Below are positions 40,801 to 53,300 of a DNA stretch of 64,000 bases, in pieces (the stretch's first letter is position 1; every line of letters begins with the position of its first letter). Location: the NCBI GenBank assembly GCA_017562135.1, contig QEYB01000739.1:117625-181624 (forward strand). The letters are read 5' to 3'. The DNA is from Dipylidium caninum. Taxonomy: Eukaryota > Platyhelminthes > Cestoda > Cyclophyllidea > Dipylidiidae. Position numbers and translations under genes: made by a program. Below the pieces are notes generated by a model that worked only from the letters and a program-made list of their open reading frames with translations, had not been told where the DNA came from and made no database searches.

Positions 40801-43800
40801 ATGTAGAAAGAAAACAACCGGCAAAAATTCATATTACTAATTGGGAATTACTTCCATCGTCTCCACCACCCACCGGCGTTAGATGTGCTGATCAAATGCA
40901 TTCGCGATAGTTGGCAACGAGGGTGCCTGTTGTAATTACTAAAACTCCCTCGCCATCCACCGTCCTCTCTGCCGCTTCCAGTTGAGTTGCCAAATCGCCC
41001 CGCGGTGCCCGAGGAAAGCGGCGCCTTTGAAGGCATCGGCGACGCGCCTTAACTTTGGTGCGAGTCACCCGGTGCAGCTCCACGAGGTCACGTCGTTTTC
41101 TGCCGCCCTCAGTAAGCGGCACGCAAACAGGGTTGAACAAGTCCATCCGACGTGGACATACTAAAAGACAGCGTACTTCTGTCTGTGGAAGGCGTCTCCA
41201 GGGCTTGGACGCTTTTTTGGAAGAAATGTAGACGTGAACCGCTGGACATGGCATCTTCACTGCTTGGGTCATAGTCCAGTGGCCGCATTGACGCTCACAG
41301 TCGAACAATTTAAGCTCCTGTGGGGCGATTTTATCCGGACAAGGCTTCAAATCACAGACGTGTCGACCTCAACTGAGTATCTCAACTAATCTGAGAGGTT
41401 TTTCCAGTTTTTCCGCTTGGAATGTGAAGTGGAGTGGAAAATATTTGGGAAGAAATATTGATAGACATTTAACCCCACTGCAGAATTTGTATTCAGCCTT
41501 TTCAGACAAAGATGCCTTAAGATTGAAGGCTCGTTTGTCTTTGTCTTTTTCTGTAAAAGTAACTGACGTACACGTGTCAATTCCCCCTTCTCATAGAAGC
41601 TGTCAACTTATGACATCTTTCGAAAGAGAATTTAACTTTAACTTGCTGAAAAGATTGTCACATAATCTGGACGACCTCAAGATTACACAAAGGCTTGAAG
41701 TGAAGCATTGGGACGTTGAGAGGAGCATGAAGTGGTTCCTTGCATCACACAGTCCGTCCACACCTCGGCCGGAAACATGTCGACATTCAAAACCCGTTCC
41801 TCTCACTATCCGACGACTGTCGTCCTCGATGCCTTGAAGCCGCCTCCTGGTGGTCTGCTCTGGTTGTCAACCCCATATTCAGTCAGTGGGGGTGGATTTT
41901 TTGTCCACCGTCTGTTGGAGCAGTGGAGAATTGTTACATCACTTGTTTGTCATGGTTTGATCAAACTTCGTGAGGTGTCAAACCCGTAAAGTCACTTTTC
42001 AGCTCTGCGTTTAACCTCAGGCGAATCAGTAGGCACCGTTTTGAAAAGAGTTGCACGAAACAGCTGGGGACAGTGTTTTGTTCAAGCTCGGTTATAGTCG
42101 CAGGGCGGTGAGGACGACAGTTTTTGGGCACTTAGTGGGAACTGGTGAAGGACGGCTTCTTGTCAGTTTTTCCCGCACCCCCGGCCGGTGAAAGGTCTTG
42201 AAACGACCCATTGCAAGGCGCATAGCATATGTAAAAATAAGCAAAAAGCCCAATTTTTCGCATTGTTTATTATATTAGATTGAGAGAAATAACTTTCATT
42301 GGCATCTACGACAATCTGTCAACGACTGAACAAGTCAAGTGTGCCTTTTCGGGAAGACTTATTTAAAAATATAAACGGTTTGAAGCGCTTTATATTAGCA
42401 TTTTACTTGGCGTGCTTTTTTCTCTTAAAAACAAATCGAAATTACGAGATGACGGTGACGTGCTGGCACATTTGGGGGGGGGGGAGGGAACGGAATTTTA
42501 TTTACTTTCCCAGTTTTACACAAAAGTTTTAACACAAGTGCATGAGAAGTGTTGTTTGGATGGAATTCCGATGATCTTCCCTGAGACGCCTTGCAGACAC
42601 GCAAATTGCCAAAATAAAATTTTTGGAGGCAACATCGAAGACTTTTGTTTTAGCTAGTACATTTCCCTCTGATTGCCTCATGAATGTCTCCCGAAGCTTG
42701 GTGAGCTGCGCTATGATCCCCTAGGAAAATGGGTGTAAAATGCGTTTTGTTTTTATCTGGTTCCGGTGCAAACCAACATAATATTGAGATACCAACAGGA
42801 AATGAGTGAGAAGAAAAAACTTGAAATTTATTAATAAGAAATGCCGAGTGTAGGTTAAAATGCTTCGCAGAGTAGACTGAACCGAAACGCTCGTTTCATA
42901 GTTTCCAGGCTCATGCTAAAAAGGCATCAGGCTGGGAGCATGCGCGTCATAGTCAAAACTCACTTTCAACTTTACTCTACGGACACTCACCAAATTCGTT
43001 TCGTTAACATTTTGACAGTCCACCTTGTCAGCGCACATGTCGGCCACTCTCCGCAGGTCTCCTGACTTGGTGTCACCCAAAAACGCCTAGTGGTAAATTT
43101 CCTTTTGCGTTTCCATCATCGTCCAGTCGGAAGATGTCCTGGTCGAGTGTGTCCTGGAGTCTTCAGGCCATTTTTTTTTTATAATCGCCACCAGCCTTAC
43201 TTGCATTTATCACGTTCACCATTGGCCGAGTCACTTTCAATGTGCTTTCGAAGGGCATCGTCCTGCCTTTCCATGATTTTAAAGTTTCCTTTACATTTCT
43301 TCCGCTCTTTCGAAAAAGAACGCAAATAGACGCTTTGGGGCTGGCGAGGAGATGCAGACGGACGTGGCACTTTGGAAGATTACACTTTGTGACGCCATCA
43401 AATTCGGGGTATATTTGAATCCCGGAAATATGAGAAATTTTGTTTTCGACTGCTATAACTTGCCAATTAACCTCAGTATTTTTTTTCCTCCTTCTCCAGG
43501 CAACACACTCTGGGCTGTTCACGTAAGTTGAGCTCTTATTCACAAGAAAAACAAAGTTTTTTGTCTGTCTTTTTTTCTGTAAATTCATGCAACAGTGTTA
43601 GTGTTCCAAATCTGCCCTCGACGTCGATTAGACCGGAGCCTAAGGTGGCATACCGCGGCAATTAGTTTGAATGTTGCTAAGATTTCGGTAAATTTTTAAC
43701 CAAATTGCGCGACAGTGGCCGGTCTGGTTAATTCACCTTCGACGGACTGTGGCTCAAGTTCAGGGTGTAGTAAAATCAAGGGGAAATTGGAAGGCAGGAC

Positions 43801-46595
43801 AAGAAATTAGTCCGTTTTACTTCTTCGTTGATGCATTCACACGAAAGTCTGATTGATGGACCTTCTTGGGTAGGAATTTAATGAGACAATGCAAAGGTAA
43901 TTGCCAGGGCAGGAGAAATGGCAAGGGGACGGTTCATCGTTTGTTCAGAGGTGTTTTCGGGTTGCAGTGTAGAAGGACTAAAATCGCGTCGGTGCAGGAT
44001 CCCCCCCCGAGCAAACCTCTGTTGTGGCAAAATTTTAGCTTTAGAGAGGCCACGAGTGGAGCTAATTTTGCCGGATCCGACACCAAGGCGAATCAGTCAT
44101 ACTCGCAGTTCCAAGGGCAATGTCTCCATCATCGAATGCGCGATAGACGGCTCTTCGGTCACTCTGGCCAACACGGGACCCCAAGTAGGTGCACAGCGAC
44201 TCCGCCTCTGAGAACGGGGCGCAATGCCCGACGCTTTTAAGGCAACTTTGTACACTTAGCGAATTAATCCCCAATCTGTCCGGGGGCTTTCAGTCATCCA
44301 CGATTTGGCCATTTACAGTGGGCGGCCTCCCTGCACCACGAAATCAGACACATTCATTGTTCAGAGAGATGAATTGTCCCAACGGCCGGTGGTGTTTCAG
44401 CTTAAACTTTAACAAAACTATGATTTGCTGCATTTCCTCCTTCATTTGTAATGAACCGACAGAAGAGAAAGTGGTTTAGTGTGAATGAAAATCCCGGAGA
44501 AATGCATTTCAACACCGCCTCGAGGTAACCGCTAAGCGCGTGGTACGGGGCCCCCGCCCGCTAAATGCAAATAGCAGCTCATTGCACGACCCCGTAATCT
44601 CCTTGAGTGCCGACTCCAGCCTGTGTAATGGCGTGGTGCGTGACGACCCAGCGGATTGCCTGCAAATATCCGCTTCTGGCCCTGAGGAGTCTGCCAGAAG
44701 GCTCTTTGGCGTCCACGGCACTCCGAAGCGCTGTGAGTTTGTATTTCAGTTGTTTCCCGGCCAGTAAGATGTTTCGTCGGACGTATGGGACAAAGGATGG
44801 TGTCCCATCTATCGGCAGTTATGATTGGCCACTGTTGTTTCCTCCCCCTAAAATGCATCTCAACACAGCCATCCGTCAAGACGGACTTGTTTTCTCCTGC
44901 AGCGGAGATGGACTGAGTTGAATGGTCACCGGACGACCCATCGGTTGCATCGCGAAGGCAGAAATGCACTACAGAAATGACAGTTTTAGGATGACGTTTT
45001 GTATTTGAGTACTGGTGGCTCTGGCTCCGAGAGACATTGGAAAGACAGGATGCCCCGGAGGAGTATTTAAAAGTCCAGAATGGTGACTTTGTGTACGAAT
45101 CATCCACTTAAATAACCACAATTAAGCAATTTGTTTGCCCTGTTTTTAGGAAGAAGACATCAGTGGAATGCGACTGATTCGTCAGGTAGATGACCACCTG
45201 ACCAACTCCTTCACGATCCCCAAGGCGACTGTGTTAGAAACAGACCCAAACCGGAGGTCCATAAAGGTGCGCCTCCCCCGCCACCACTTACGTTATCAAC
45301 CTGTCTTCCCCACAGCCCTTCAGGTCGCATTTGAGAAGGTAGAAAGAGAGCGACTCGTAGGAAAGTGGAAACCCTCCCCGCCTACACTTTCAGAACGGTT
45401 GATCCTCTTTCACAGTTCGCATACAACAAGGCTGAGCGTTCATATACTCGCCTCAGTCGCCAGTACAGATGATTTTTGTCTTGCAGCAGCCCTGTCGACT
45501 CCATTTACTAGGACAAAGACCTTTCAGGGCCAAACGTGAAAACACTCGCTGACCTCTCATAAATTCACCTTTTGTGAGCAACTTACAAAACACCCTTACA
45601 CGAGAGAAGATTTTCACAGCAGCAGCAGGAATTGAATGCCTCAAAATTTTTCACTTGAATGGTAAAATCGCACCTAAGTTAGGTTAACTCAATGTTGGGG
45701 AGTCTTTCGCTTCAATGCCTGCAATTGGGAAGGGCGTTTCCAGCGGAAACAAGGTTGCTGGTAGGCGCGTCCCGATATTAGGTTGAAACAACCCCACTTT
45801 CCTACTTTTAGAGCTGGTAGAAAAAACACGAATAGCGAAAAGGCTTTTCCTATAGCTTCTTAATCACATACAAATATGAACCTCTGCGTTGATGCGTAAT
45901 AAGTTAGTGTTTTCGAAAAAAAGGTTGATCAGAATGTGCTTGACCTGTGTTAACCCAATGACAAATAATTTCAAGAAATCTACGACTGGAAGCTTGAAAA
46001 TCCCATGCTTAGACAGGTAGGAATGTAAATGTGTCTGTCAGCCCAGATTTAAAATAAAACCTTGATTGATACAGAGAATCCTCCCGCAGGCAGAGCTTTC
46101 CTAATATTAGCAACAACAAATTGTTTTACGAATTTTTATGACTCTCTAGGAAATTACTGAGCGAAATAATTGAGAAAATAGACCGACCTATGCTTAAAAA
46201 AAGTCAAAACACCACGAAATCCCCTTGTTACGGCCATTACATCTCGTGGTAGATCTGGTCGGAAGGCTGCAAACCCGTCGACGACGATGGACTCGAACTG
46301 CGTGATTCGCGTTGGGGAATCGGAAGCAACACAAGAACAGTCCTGGTTGCGCCAAGCGGAGAGGTGAGTTGGCAGACTACTTGTGAGAGAATTCTGTAGT
46401 TGAAGGGGGAGGTTAGAGAGCAGCCGAGGGTTTTATTCCCATTCCGCTGTTAATCAGGTTACCTTCACTCGGACAGCCGAGGTGGCAACTCCTGCTACAT
46501 CCAATTTGTCATCAATGCAAAAAGGACTTACTTTTAGGATATCGAGTGAAGTGGTATTGAGAACGTCGCTGGCGCCACTTGCGACCCGACATTAA
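31885..46595 (+). CDS. Intermediate filament protein, lamin-length rod with lamin tail domain, no CAAX box
   Basis: Coiled-coil protein that dimerises and assembles into 10-nm filaments. Exons: 31885-32292, 34687-34898, 36109-36295, 36372-36467, 39956-40246, 40351-40571, 43968-44184, 45150-45266, 46253-46363, 46458-46595; all ten are phase-compatible and total 1998 nt (665 residues). Head about 1-116, rich in Glu/Val. Rod about 117-470: it opens with coil 1A (QRLNDRLSSFIER, VRLLEAHNRSLARE) and closes with the diagnostic coil 2 end (LLDLKISLELEIASYRRLIE). A rod near 350 residues is the long lamin/protostome form. A Gly/Glu-rich insert (GGGKRREEEEAEAAA) lies inside coil 2. Tail: lamin-tail Ig fold (KGNVSIIECAIDGSSVTLAN, EEDISGMRLIRQ, IWSEGCKPVDD, DSRWGIGSNTRTVLVAPSGE). 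The protein ends LAPLATRH, so no farnesylation box, and no strong nuclear signal follows the rod. A cytoplasmic invertebrate type is therefore favoured over a nuclear lamin. Confidence 0.92.
37631..37693 (+). repeat. Dispersed intronic repeat, module A copy 1
   Basis: One of four related stretches in the filament-gene introns. Shared pattern: GTTCAAATT, a variable 30-40 nt, then AACATT-AA-GAGGCG. It lies in the large intron 36468-39955. Confidence 0.5.
38245..38368 (+). repeat. Dispersed intronic repeat, module B copy 1
   Basis: Shares with 39721-39846 the ordered blocks CCCG/CTTCGTGG/AGTT, GTGCCAACTT or equivalent, TTTCCCGAGCCC, a GCTATGA-CCGTTT block and ATTCTCT-CAAAAA. By eye the copies are about 70% alike over 120 nt. 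Confidence 0.5.
38516..38580 (+). repeat. Dispersed intronic repeat, module A copy 2
   Basis: Contains CGAGTTCAAATTAAATTG, then AAGCTTAGGGAAACAT and AATGAGGCAT. It is the same order of blocks as copies at 37631 and 39397. Confidence 0.5.
39397..39462 (+). repeat. Dispersed intronic repeat, module A copy 3
   Basis: Contains GTTCAAATTGAAGCTCAG, then AAGTTTCGGGGAACATTC and ATGAGGCGTCGG. The closest partner is the inverted copy at 42672-42715. Confidence 0.5.
39721..39846 (+). repeat. Dispersed intronic repeat, module B copy 2
   Basis: Partner of 38245-38368 (TTTTCCCGAGCCCATT, CGAGGCTATGACCCGTTT, GAATTCTCTGCAAAAA). In both cases module B lies about 0.3-0.6 kb downstream of a module A copy, so the two may be ends of one element. 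Confidence 0.5.
42672..42715 (-). repeat. Dispersed intronic repeat, module A copy 4 (inverted)
   Basis: The reverse complement reads GCGCAGCTCACCAAGCTTCG, then GGAGACATTCATGAGGCA, matching the plus-strand copies at 37655 and 39411. It lies in the intron 40572-43967. Confidence 0.5.
42881..42960 (+). repeat. Dispersed intronic repeat, partial module B
   Basis: The start of module B (GCTCGTTTCATAGTTTCCA) is recognisable. The remainder has diverged or been replaced by a short AGCATG-type repeat. Confidence 0.3.
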
Positions 46596-47347
46596 CAGAA
46601 GAGCAAAAAAGTTGACTTGGTTGCAAGTAACGAGACAAACTTCAACGCAATTTACTTATCAGTATAGACTAACAATCTTCAAAAGAAGATACCTTACGAG
46701 AGAGGTGTACCACTAATGGCGTAAATGTATGAAAGGAGATAAAATGGCGATGCATAGTCACCAAGACAGCCTCAAGAGCCGCGATTTTGTAGCGGGAAGA
46801 TTTGCCCCACAAACTGCAAAACCGATGAATTTTCCTTTTTCGATTTCCCTCACCTAGGAGAAGGCCTCCTACACCCTTCGGGTGATGTCCCAACCCTGTG
46901 TCTCGGAACGCAGTGCCTCAGACCGGAAATGATCAACACCCCAGTCCGGCTTTCTTCTATCATCATTGTTTGAAGTTCAAGATATGCCAAAAAAGATGCA
47001 ACTACCTCAAATTGCATACATTTAACTTCACGAAGGGGCCTTATCTCGGTCAATTAATTCAAGTAGGAGTCTAAAAGTGGCATTCTTTACTAAATATAAA
47101 TGCAAAAAAGTGTAAATAGGGTGAGAAGATAGGCAGAAAAAAAGCAGAAGAAACGAGGGCTAAACAACACCAAGCATTATCCAATCAGCACAGAGACGGG
47201 GATGGGAAAAAAAAACACGAAATATCAAACACGAATTGGTGCGGTTAGTTGACATCATAAAATAACAGGTATAAATAATAACAAGGTGGCAGTTCCCATG
47301 AAAGTGGTGAATGAGGATAGAAAAAGAGGAAGAGGTGAAAAAGGGGT
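46596..47347. other. Convergent intergenic region (intermediate filament gene / ATF6)
   Basis: 752 bp between two facing stop codons, holding both 3' UTRs. The short minus-strand open frames here (46669-47053) lie downstream of the ATF6 stop and have no recognisable content. Confidence 0.6.
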
Positions 47348-50300
47348 TTACACCTTCCGCCGACGTCGCAGATCCTTTGAGCTGGATATTAGGACGTGTA
47401 ATTTGCAGAGTCCAAGGCTCCTCTCAGTGGCATTCGTTTCCGCCGTCACTAGCCAAGATGAAGGTATGAATACATTAGAAGGCAGGTAACAGCAGGTATG
47501 CATTTCTGAGGTTATTTCTTCATCAGAAAGTAAAATGAAGGGCAGTGATCTCTGCGCTACTGGTTCCCTTCATCCTGACATGCAACTTGGCCATTGACAA
47601 CTTATTTTCACAACGCCCTCTTTCTACGAAGCGCTCTTTTTCCGATGTAAATACTTCTCGCTTAATTCCATGACTATAGTCGCTTAGCATCCATTCCCGG
47701 CAAAAATTCACATTAAGCATTAGACATTCAAGCTTCAACTCTAAAGAAGAAAGAAGCCGGGATCTTACCGGGATGTACTGATGGTGGTTTGTTTTGCAGT
47801 AAAATAGTTAAGTTTGAGAGAGCTGATTGGTCAAGGAAGTAAAGGGAATCTGAAATATCCTCTTCATTCCATTCAGCTTCAGCCTCGTTCTGCGAGGGTC
47901 GAAGTAGATAAGCCTTCTAAAAAAGCATCCAACAAGGTCAATTTGCCAATATACAACAATATTTACTAACAGTATGGTTGGACCTTAGCTAACCCTAATA
48001 AGTAAATCATATCAAGACCGGACAATCTCAAGACAGTCAGAAATTAATCAAAGAGAATCTGATGTGACTTAAAAGAGAAATCATCAGCAAATAATAAGGG
48101 AATGAAGAAAAATCACATTAAAATAAAAAAGCAAACTGCAGCCTTTGCTAACGGCCACAAAAAATGACGGAAGGTGACGGTTTCCATACACGCTTGTGCT
48201 CAGACTAATGCCTTCCCTATGAATATCCGCCTAATTCAGGGCATGACAGTCGGATTGCGACGAAGCTGCCAGGTTGCCTTCAATGTGTCCAGCAGGGTCA
48301 GGGCTTTAAACGCAGTGTTTGAATTTTAAAAGAGAATACAAGAAATACCAGGTGATATTTCATATAATTTGAACTAGTGAGGCTGAGGACTCACATCTAA
48401 AATAACCCCCAAAGCATTTATTTAAGGCCCACACGAGTATACCCATGTGTTGCAGTGAGAATGTCGAACTACCACTCCAATGAGGGGAATCTCATTCGAT
48501 AAGGGGATGATCTCTGATTAATGCAAATGAGAAGCCACCTTACAAAGGTTGGGAAAGATGAATAGAACTAGAGAAAGTGCATAAGACGCAGAAATTACAC
48601 ACATTTACTGAAGTAGAGAACCATACACGTGGTACGATGACTGTGGAACTCGTCACAAATGGCTCACTTTATACTTACTTGTAACCTTCGAAGTTGGCCG
48701 CGTCTTAATCGGTTGGTTCGGGTCAAACGTCGCTTTAGAGAAGACTTGGAAACGGACCGATCTTGGGTATGTACGTATTGGTCGTGCGTCGACTGCTTTT
48801 GAGTCTCGGAAAGCGCCGAATCAACGCTCTCGTCATCCTCATCAAATACAATCCACACCTACGGAAAAGGAAATAATTTCGCAGCCGTGAAGGATTACTG
48901 AACATACAAGGCGGGTGATAGTAAACAGAAATTCTTCCGAACAAATTGATTCGCTAGAGAAGAGAGTTTTCCCATTTCAACAAGCGTACTGAAATGTTGT
49001 CCAGAAGGGAAACAAGAGTGTGATCTAAATCATCGAAATCATGAAATTTTTAACCTATGTCGGCACTCTCACAACAATCACCACTTTTGGTTTGTATGAT
49101 AAGCCTGCCTCTTTAGGATAATTAGTAGCATTTGACGCAAAGAGGATGATTATATTGACTGGACGTCTGTATAAGACAGGATGTCAGTAGGCAACACAAA
49201 GCAAAAAGGCATGTACATAGAAGTATCGAATTTCCTCAATGAAATAAACAAGAAAAGTACCAAAAATAACAAAAGAAACCGCGAACCAAGTCCCGATTTA
49301 CTCTACCAAATCCAGCCGTCCGTTCGCATACAAAGAGGTAAGTGACTCATGTTTGCACAGGAATTATAATACATAAACAATGGGTTGCCGTCTGCGATAA
49401 ACATGGTCTTATACAAACTGCATTAAAGGAAAACTACTTTCTTGAATCGACTTTAGCGCATTTCGCAAGAAATCCCAATACAGTCAAACACAACGAGAGA
49501 TATGTGAATTGTTTTTAAGAGGTCGATGCATGTAGCAAACCGAATGATGCTATAGCTTGCCGTAAGTGAAAACGGGCGTCAAGCCTTTAAAACAAGAAAG
49601 CTTAAAATATGCATAGCAGGTCAATTATGATTTTTATGCTACACAACTTGTCGCAAAATCCTTGTGTTTTAATCCTCTTAATAGGCCAGTTAAACGATGC
49701 GATTGACGCACTTTTCAACTAGAACGAGAAACAGGTCCATTGTTAATCTGCTACCGACATTTCGTAACAATAGGCGAAAATGTTCCCCGATTAATCATAT
49801 CACAAGCTACGAAAATTTTCAATGATATAGTTTTTGGCGTCGATGTCATGGTTTAGTACCAACACATGCTAGGAGAAGCACTGAAGCCTACCGGTTCCCG
49901 TTGGGGATCAAAGAAAACGCTGGGCAGACAAAACTCAATGGGAATTTCTTTAGAGGTCGTGTTAACCGTCGAATGGCTATCACTGACAGCAGCGACCACA
50001 TCTGTACGGTTTTTTCGCAGACTGTACTAAGTCTGAAGAGCCTCGAAGTAAGGAGGTGGAAAGGAGGGTCCTCCCACCAAATGAAGTTTTCACAAGATTA
50101 TCTTTCTGGTCTAGATGAAGAAAAGTGAAGTTAAGTTAGTCGATTCGGGTACTAAGATACGCTAAATTTCGGGATCTCGTAAGAATAATAATGGAGACTA
50201 TTTGAAATATTACACCATTTCTTTTAATTCAAAGGAAATGCAGTACAACAATAAACTTAAAAATCCTTCCTATGAAGTAAAAAAAGGGTTCTGTCTACCT

Positions 50301-53300
50301 GAAACACATGTTCTAAAATTAAATCACCTGTTTACTAATTTGTTGCGGAGTTCGGAAAGAGGACTTTATCAACAACAAGTTATTCAGTCAGAGGACTGAG
50401 CGTCACAAAAGACGACAGGACTATTTTTGAGATGAAATAGTTAATTAAACCAAGTAAAAGAGCAGTAAAATTTATAGACACGAACGATACACACACTACA
50501 GAACCAAACTTCTACTCAATTATTAGTGTAAATGCGATACTAATTAAATTGGAAAAAATGACTTAGTTTTATGTTTCAGAAAATCAGTTGTTCTGAGGGA
50601 TCGCTGAAATTCCCAAAATTAGGATTTTATAGGATGTTATCTTAATATGTCGTTTCATAAAACAGCAACCATATTCACTGTCCCGGTTTTATATTCATCT
50701 CTTTGTAATTTAAAACTATAATTCACGCAAGTGAAACAGGAGCATCCACCAGTGCAATCAACGGACGATTTAAACGACAACGAACTCATTTACCGGAAGA
50801 AATAAGGCGAATATTATCGACTCCTCCAAAGGTGGTCGTCAGAGAATCACCGAGTTGACCAAGAGGTGTGATGGAGAAATTTATGAGCAAGAGACAGACG
50901 ATTGCGAAAAGACTAGTAGTAACCTTCTTACGGACTCCTCGAGGTAGCCCTATTCCTCCCAGTACGCGACCGCTGCCCATGGTTTTGTTAGCAGTCACGG
51001 GCTTTTTGCAAAACTATGCATTTTGCGGCTTGCTTTCGTATCAGTGGTGCTTTGCTGGAGGCTTTGAAAAGGAAGGAAAATAAAGTAGACTTTACCAGTT
51101 AGCATCTGTTAAGGTTCTATACCCAAATTATAATATCTTTTATAACGCCCTTAACGCTCATAACCGAATTGTTAAAAAACCAAAAAACCACAGTGAACAA
51201 GTGTTTGGTGTAAACAGTGCCCATTTAGACCTCTCCTAATTTTAAAAGATATTGTGGTGTACACAAATAATTCCCAGATGATGTAACCGAAACCCTACCT
51301 ACGGCAAGATAATGATGTTAAAAGAGAAGGAAGCTCAAATGTAACAGATACATTTCTCAGCATGTCTTGAACTTCCACTAAGATGAATAAGGCAATAATT
51401 TCTATCAATATTGGTAACTTATGTGGAAGAATAAAACTAAGTAATGATAAATGTCTTTCAGACGTATTGTAAATAAAAAAAGTCCCGATGGTAAGGTTAA
51501 GGTGTTTACTTGCTCGAGTGGACCAACTGTGAAAGGGGGAGAGGGGGGAATTAGAGTAAATAAAAGATTGGTACTTTTTGGTTAGGAGTTATTTATAAAC
51601 CGGAACAAACGAAGTTACATATATACCAATGCGACCATTGCCTAAACAAATTGAGACAAAACATTTTTACGAGTGTAGGTACGGTTAGCAACCAGAAGAA
51701 CCAAAAAAGCGTTACTCAGTGAGATTTAGCAGAGATCGCCAAAGCCTGTTCTGGTTTTGAGGAGAGCGAGGGTGAAGGTAAGGAGGGAGAGCAGGAAAGG
51801 GGAGGAGAGGAGACGGGGCCCGGTAGTGTGCCCATTCCTCCCAGGACCGTTGTGCATTGAGTGCGACGGAGATTAGCGAATTCCGCCTGGTACACAAAAG
51901 CGAGATATTACCGGTACCCCTGTACAAAGATTAACTAATTCTCCCTACATACTTGCATATCACCGAGACATTTCACGAGATGATCATAACGATGTCGCCA
52001 TTCGCTATTTTCCTGACGTAAGTGGGCATTTTCTTGTCTCAGTTGATCAAGCTTGTGCTCCAAGCGTTCCAAATACTGTAAATTAAGCCAAAATAAATAC
52101 ATATATTTGTAAAAAGTAATGATAAGCGGCCTCTGTCAAACAACCTACCCAAAAATGAATGGCAGCACGTAAGGTAACTTACCAAGGAGGCAGAATCTTA
52201 ATCTACATGCCGCAATGGAGCAAGGCGTAATAGGAAGACACAAAAGAAATAAGTCCACAATAGTAACACCGCTAAAGTTAGGATAAGCCAAATTCTATGT
52301 TGAGTGCGAAACCATACATTGACACCACTACTAAACCCACGTCAAGATTACACAAATAAAAATGTAACAATCTTGAAATAAGAGCATGGGTTGGTAAACA
52401 ATAGCTTTACCAAACAATTTTTGACCTAGACAGTACACACTCAAAGTAATTGGCGGTGAAGTTAACGGGATTTGCACACGATCACTGTGAACAAAGTTAG
52501 CTAGGCTCTACCCATCAGCCGATGCTATAACCACAAAATAATCCACCTGGTATCACGTGAAATATAAACAATATAAAAAGAAGTTATTAGAGACAACAGA
52601 ATAGGTACACACCTCCTTCTTCCGGAGTCGGCTAAGGCAAGCAGCCTGGCGATTCCTGATCATGCGTTCTTGCTTTTTGACCAACTTATCGAAGCTCTCC
52701 GACTCCATAGAGGGCGAGACGACTTGAAAGGAAACTGGAGAAAGTAAAATCGTCGATAACCGGGAGACTAACCACGGCAGGTACTGAGGGCAGTGCATCG
52801 ATCCTCACGTTCACCAGATGGGGCTGGATGGTACCTGCCAACATTGAGACCGCGAATTGATGACATCGGTGGTCCCGAGGTCCTGTGTTCGCTCTGCTAC
52901 AGCAAATGTATTATTGTAGGTTTAAAATAAGTAGGGCTATACACTACAGCGAAGCATAGGATAACTTTAAAAAATTTATGATAGGGTTAAACTTACTGCA
53001 TCATTACAAGTCAAATTTAATGAAAATAGTACCAGCTCAGGAGCAACAAAAAACTAAATTAAGCAAGTAGTGTGGAATCGTACAGGCTGATTTCTCGGCA
53101 CAATGCCAGTTGTCTCATGAGACGTGTTCTTGATTAGAGTACAGCACTTCCGGACGGTATAAATAGATGCTCCTAACGGTATTCAATTGGAGATTACGCT
53201 ATTACTAGAAGAGACTAGATTCCTGAAGCTTAGGAGACCCTATAATATTCAAGACAGCTACACAATTCACGTGGCTTCATTTAGACTTTAAAAGCCAAAC

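Noticed and set aside
40892..41350. 152-codon minus-strand open frame in a filament-gene intron
   Set aside because: Basic, Cys-containing composition with no family match; overlaps an equally meaningless plus-strand frame.
44532..45107. 191-codon minus-strand open frame in a filament-gene intron
   Set aside because: No recognisable domain or splice partners; a frame of this length is expected about once by chance in a window of this size at this base composition.
31885..46595. Calling the filament gene a nuclear lamin
   Set aside because: No CAAX box at the C-terminus and no clear nuclear localisation signal after the rod, though rod length and tail are lamin-like.
51716..51886. Longer ATF6 exon starting at 51886
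   Set aside because: With the phase set by the strong GTATGT donor at 51952 it runs into TGA before any donor; a short exon (51750-51716) after a long pyrimidine tract fits phases on both sides.
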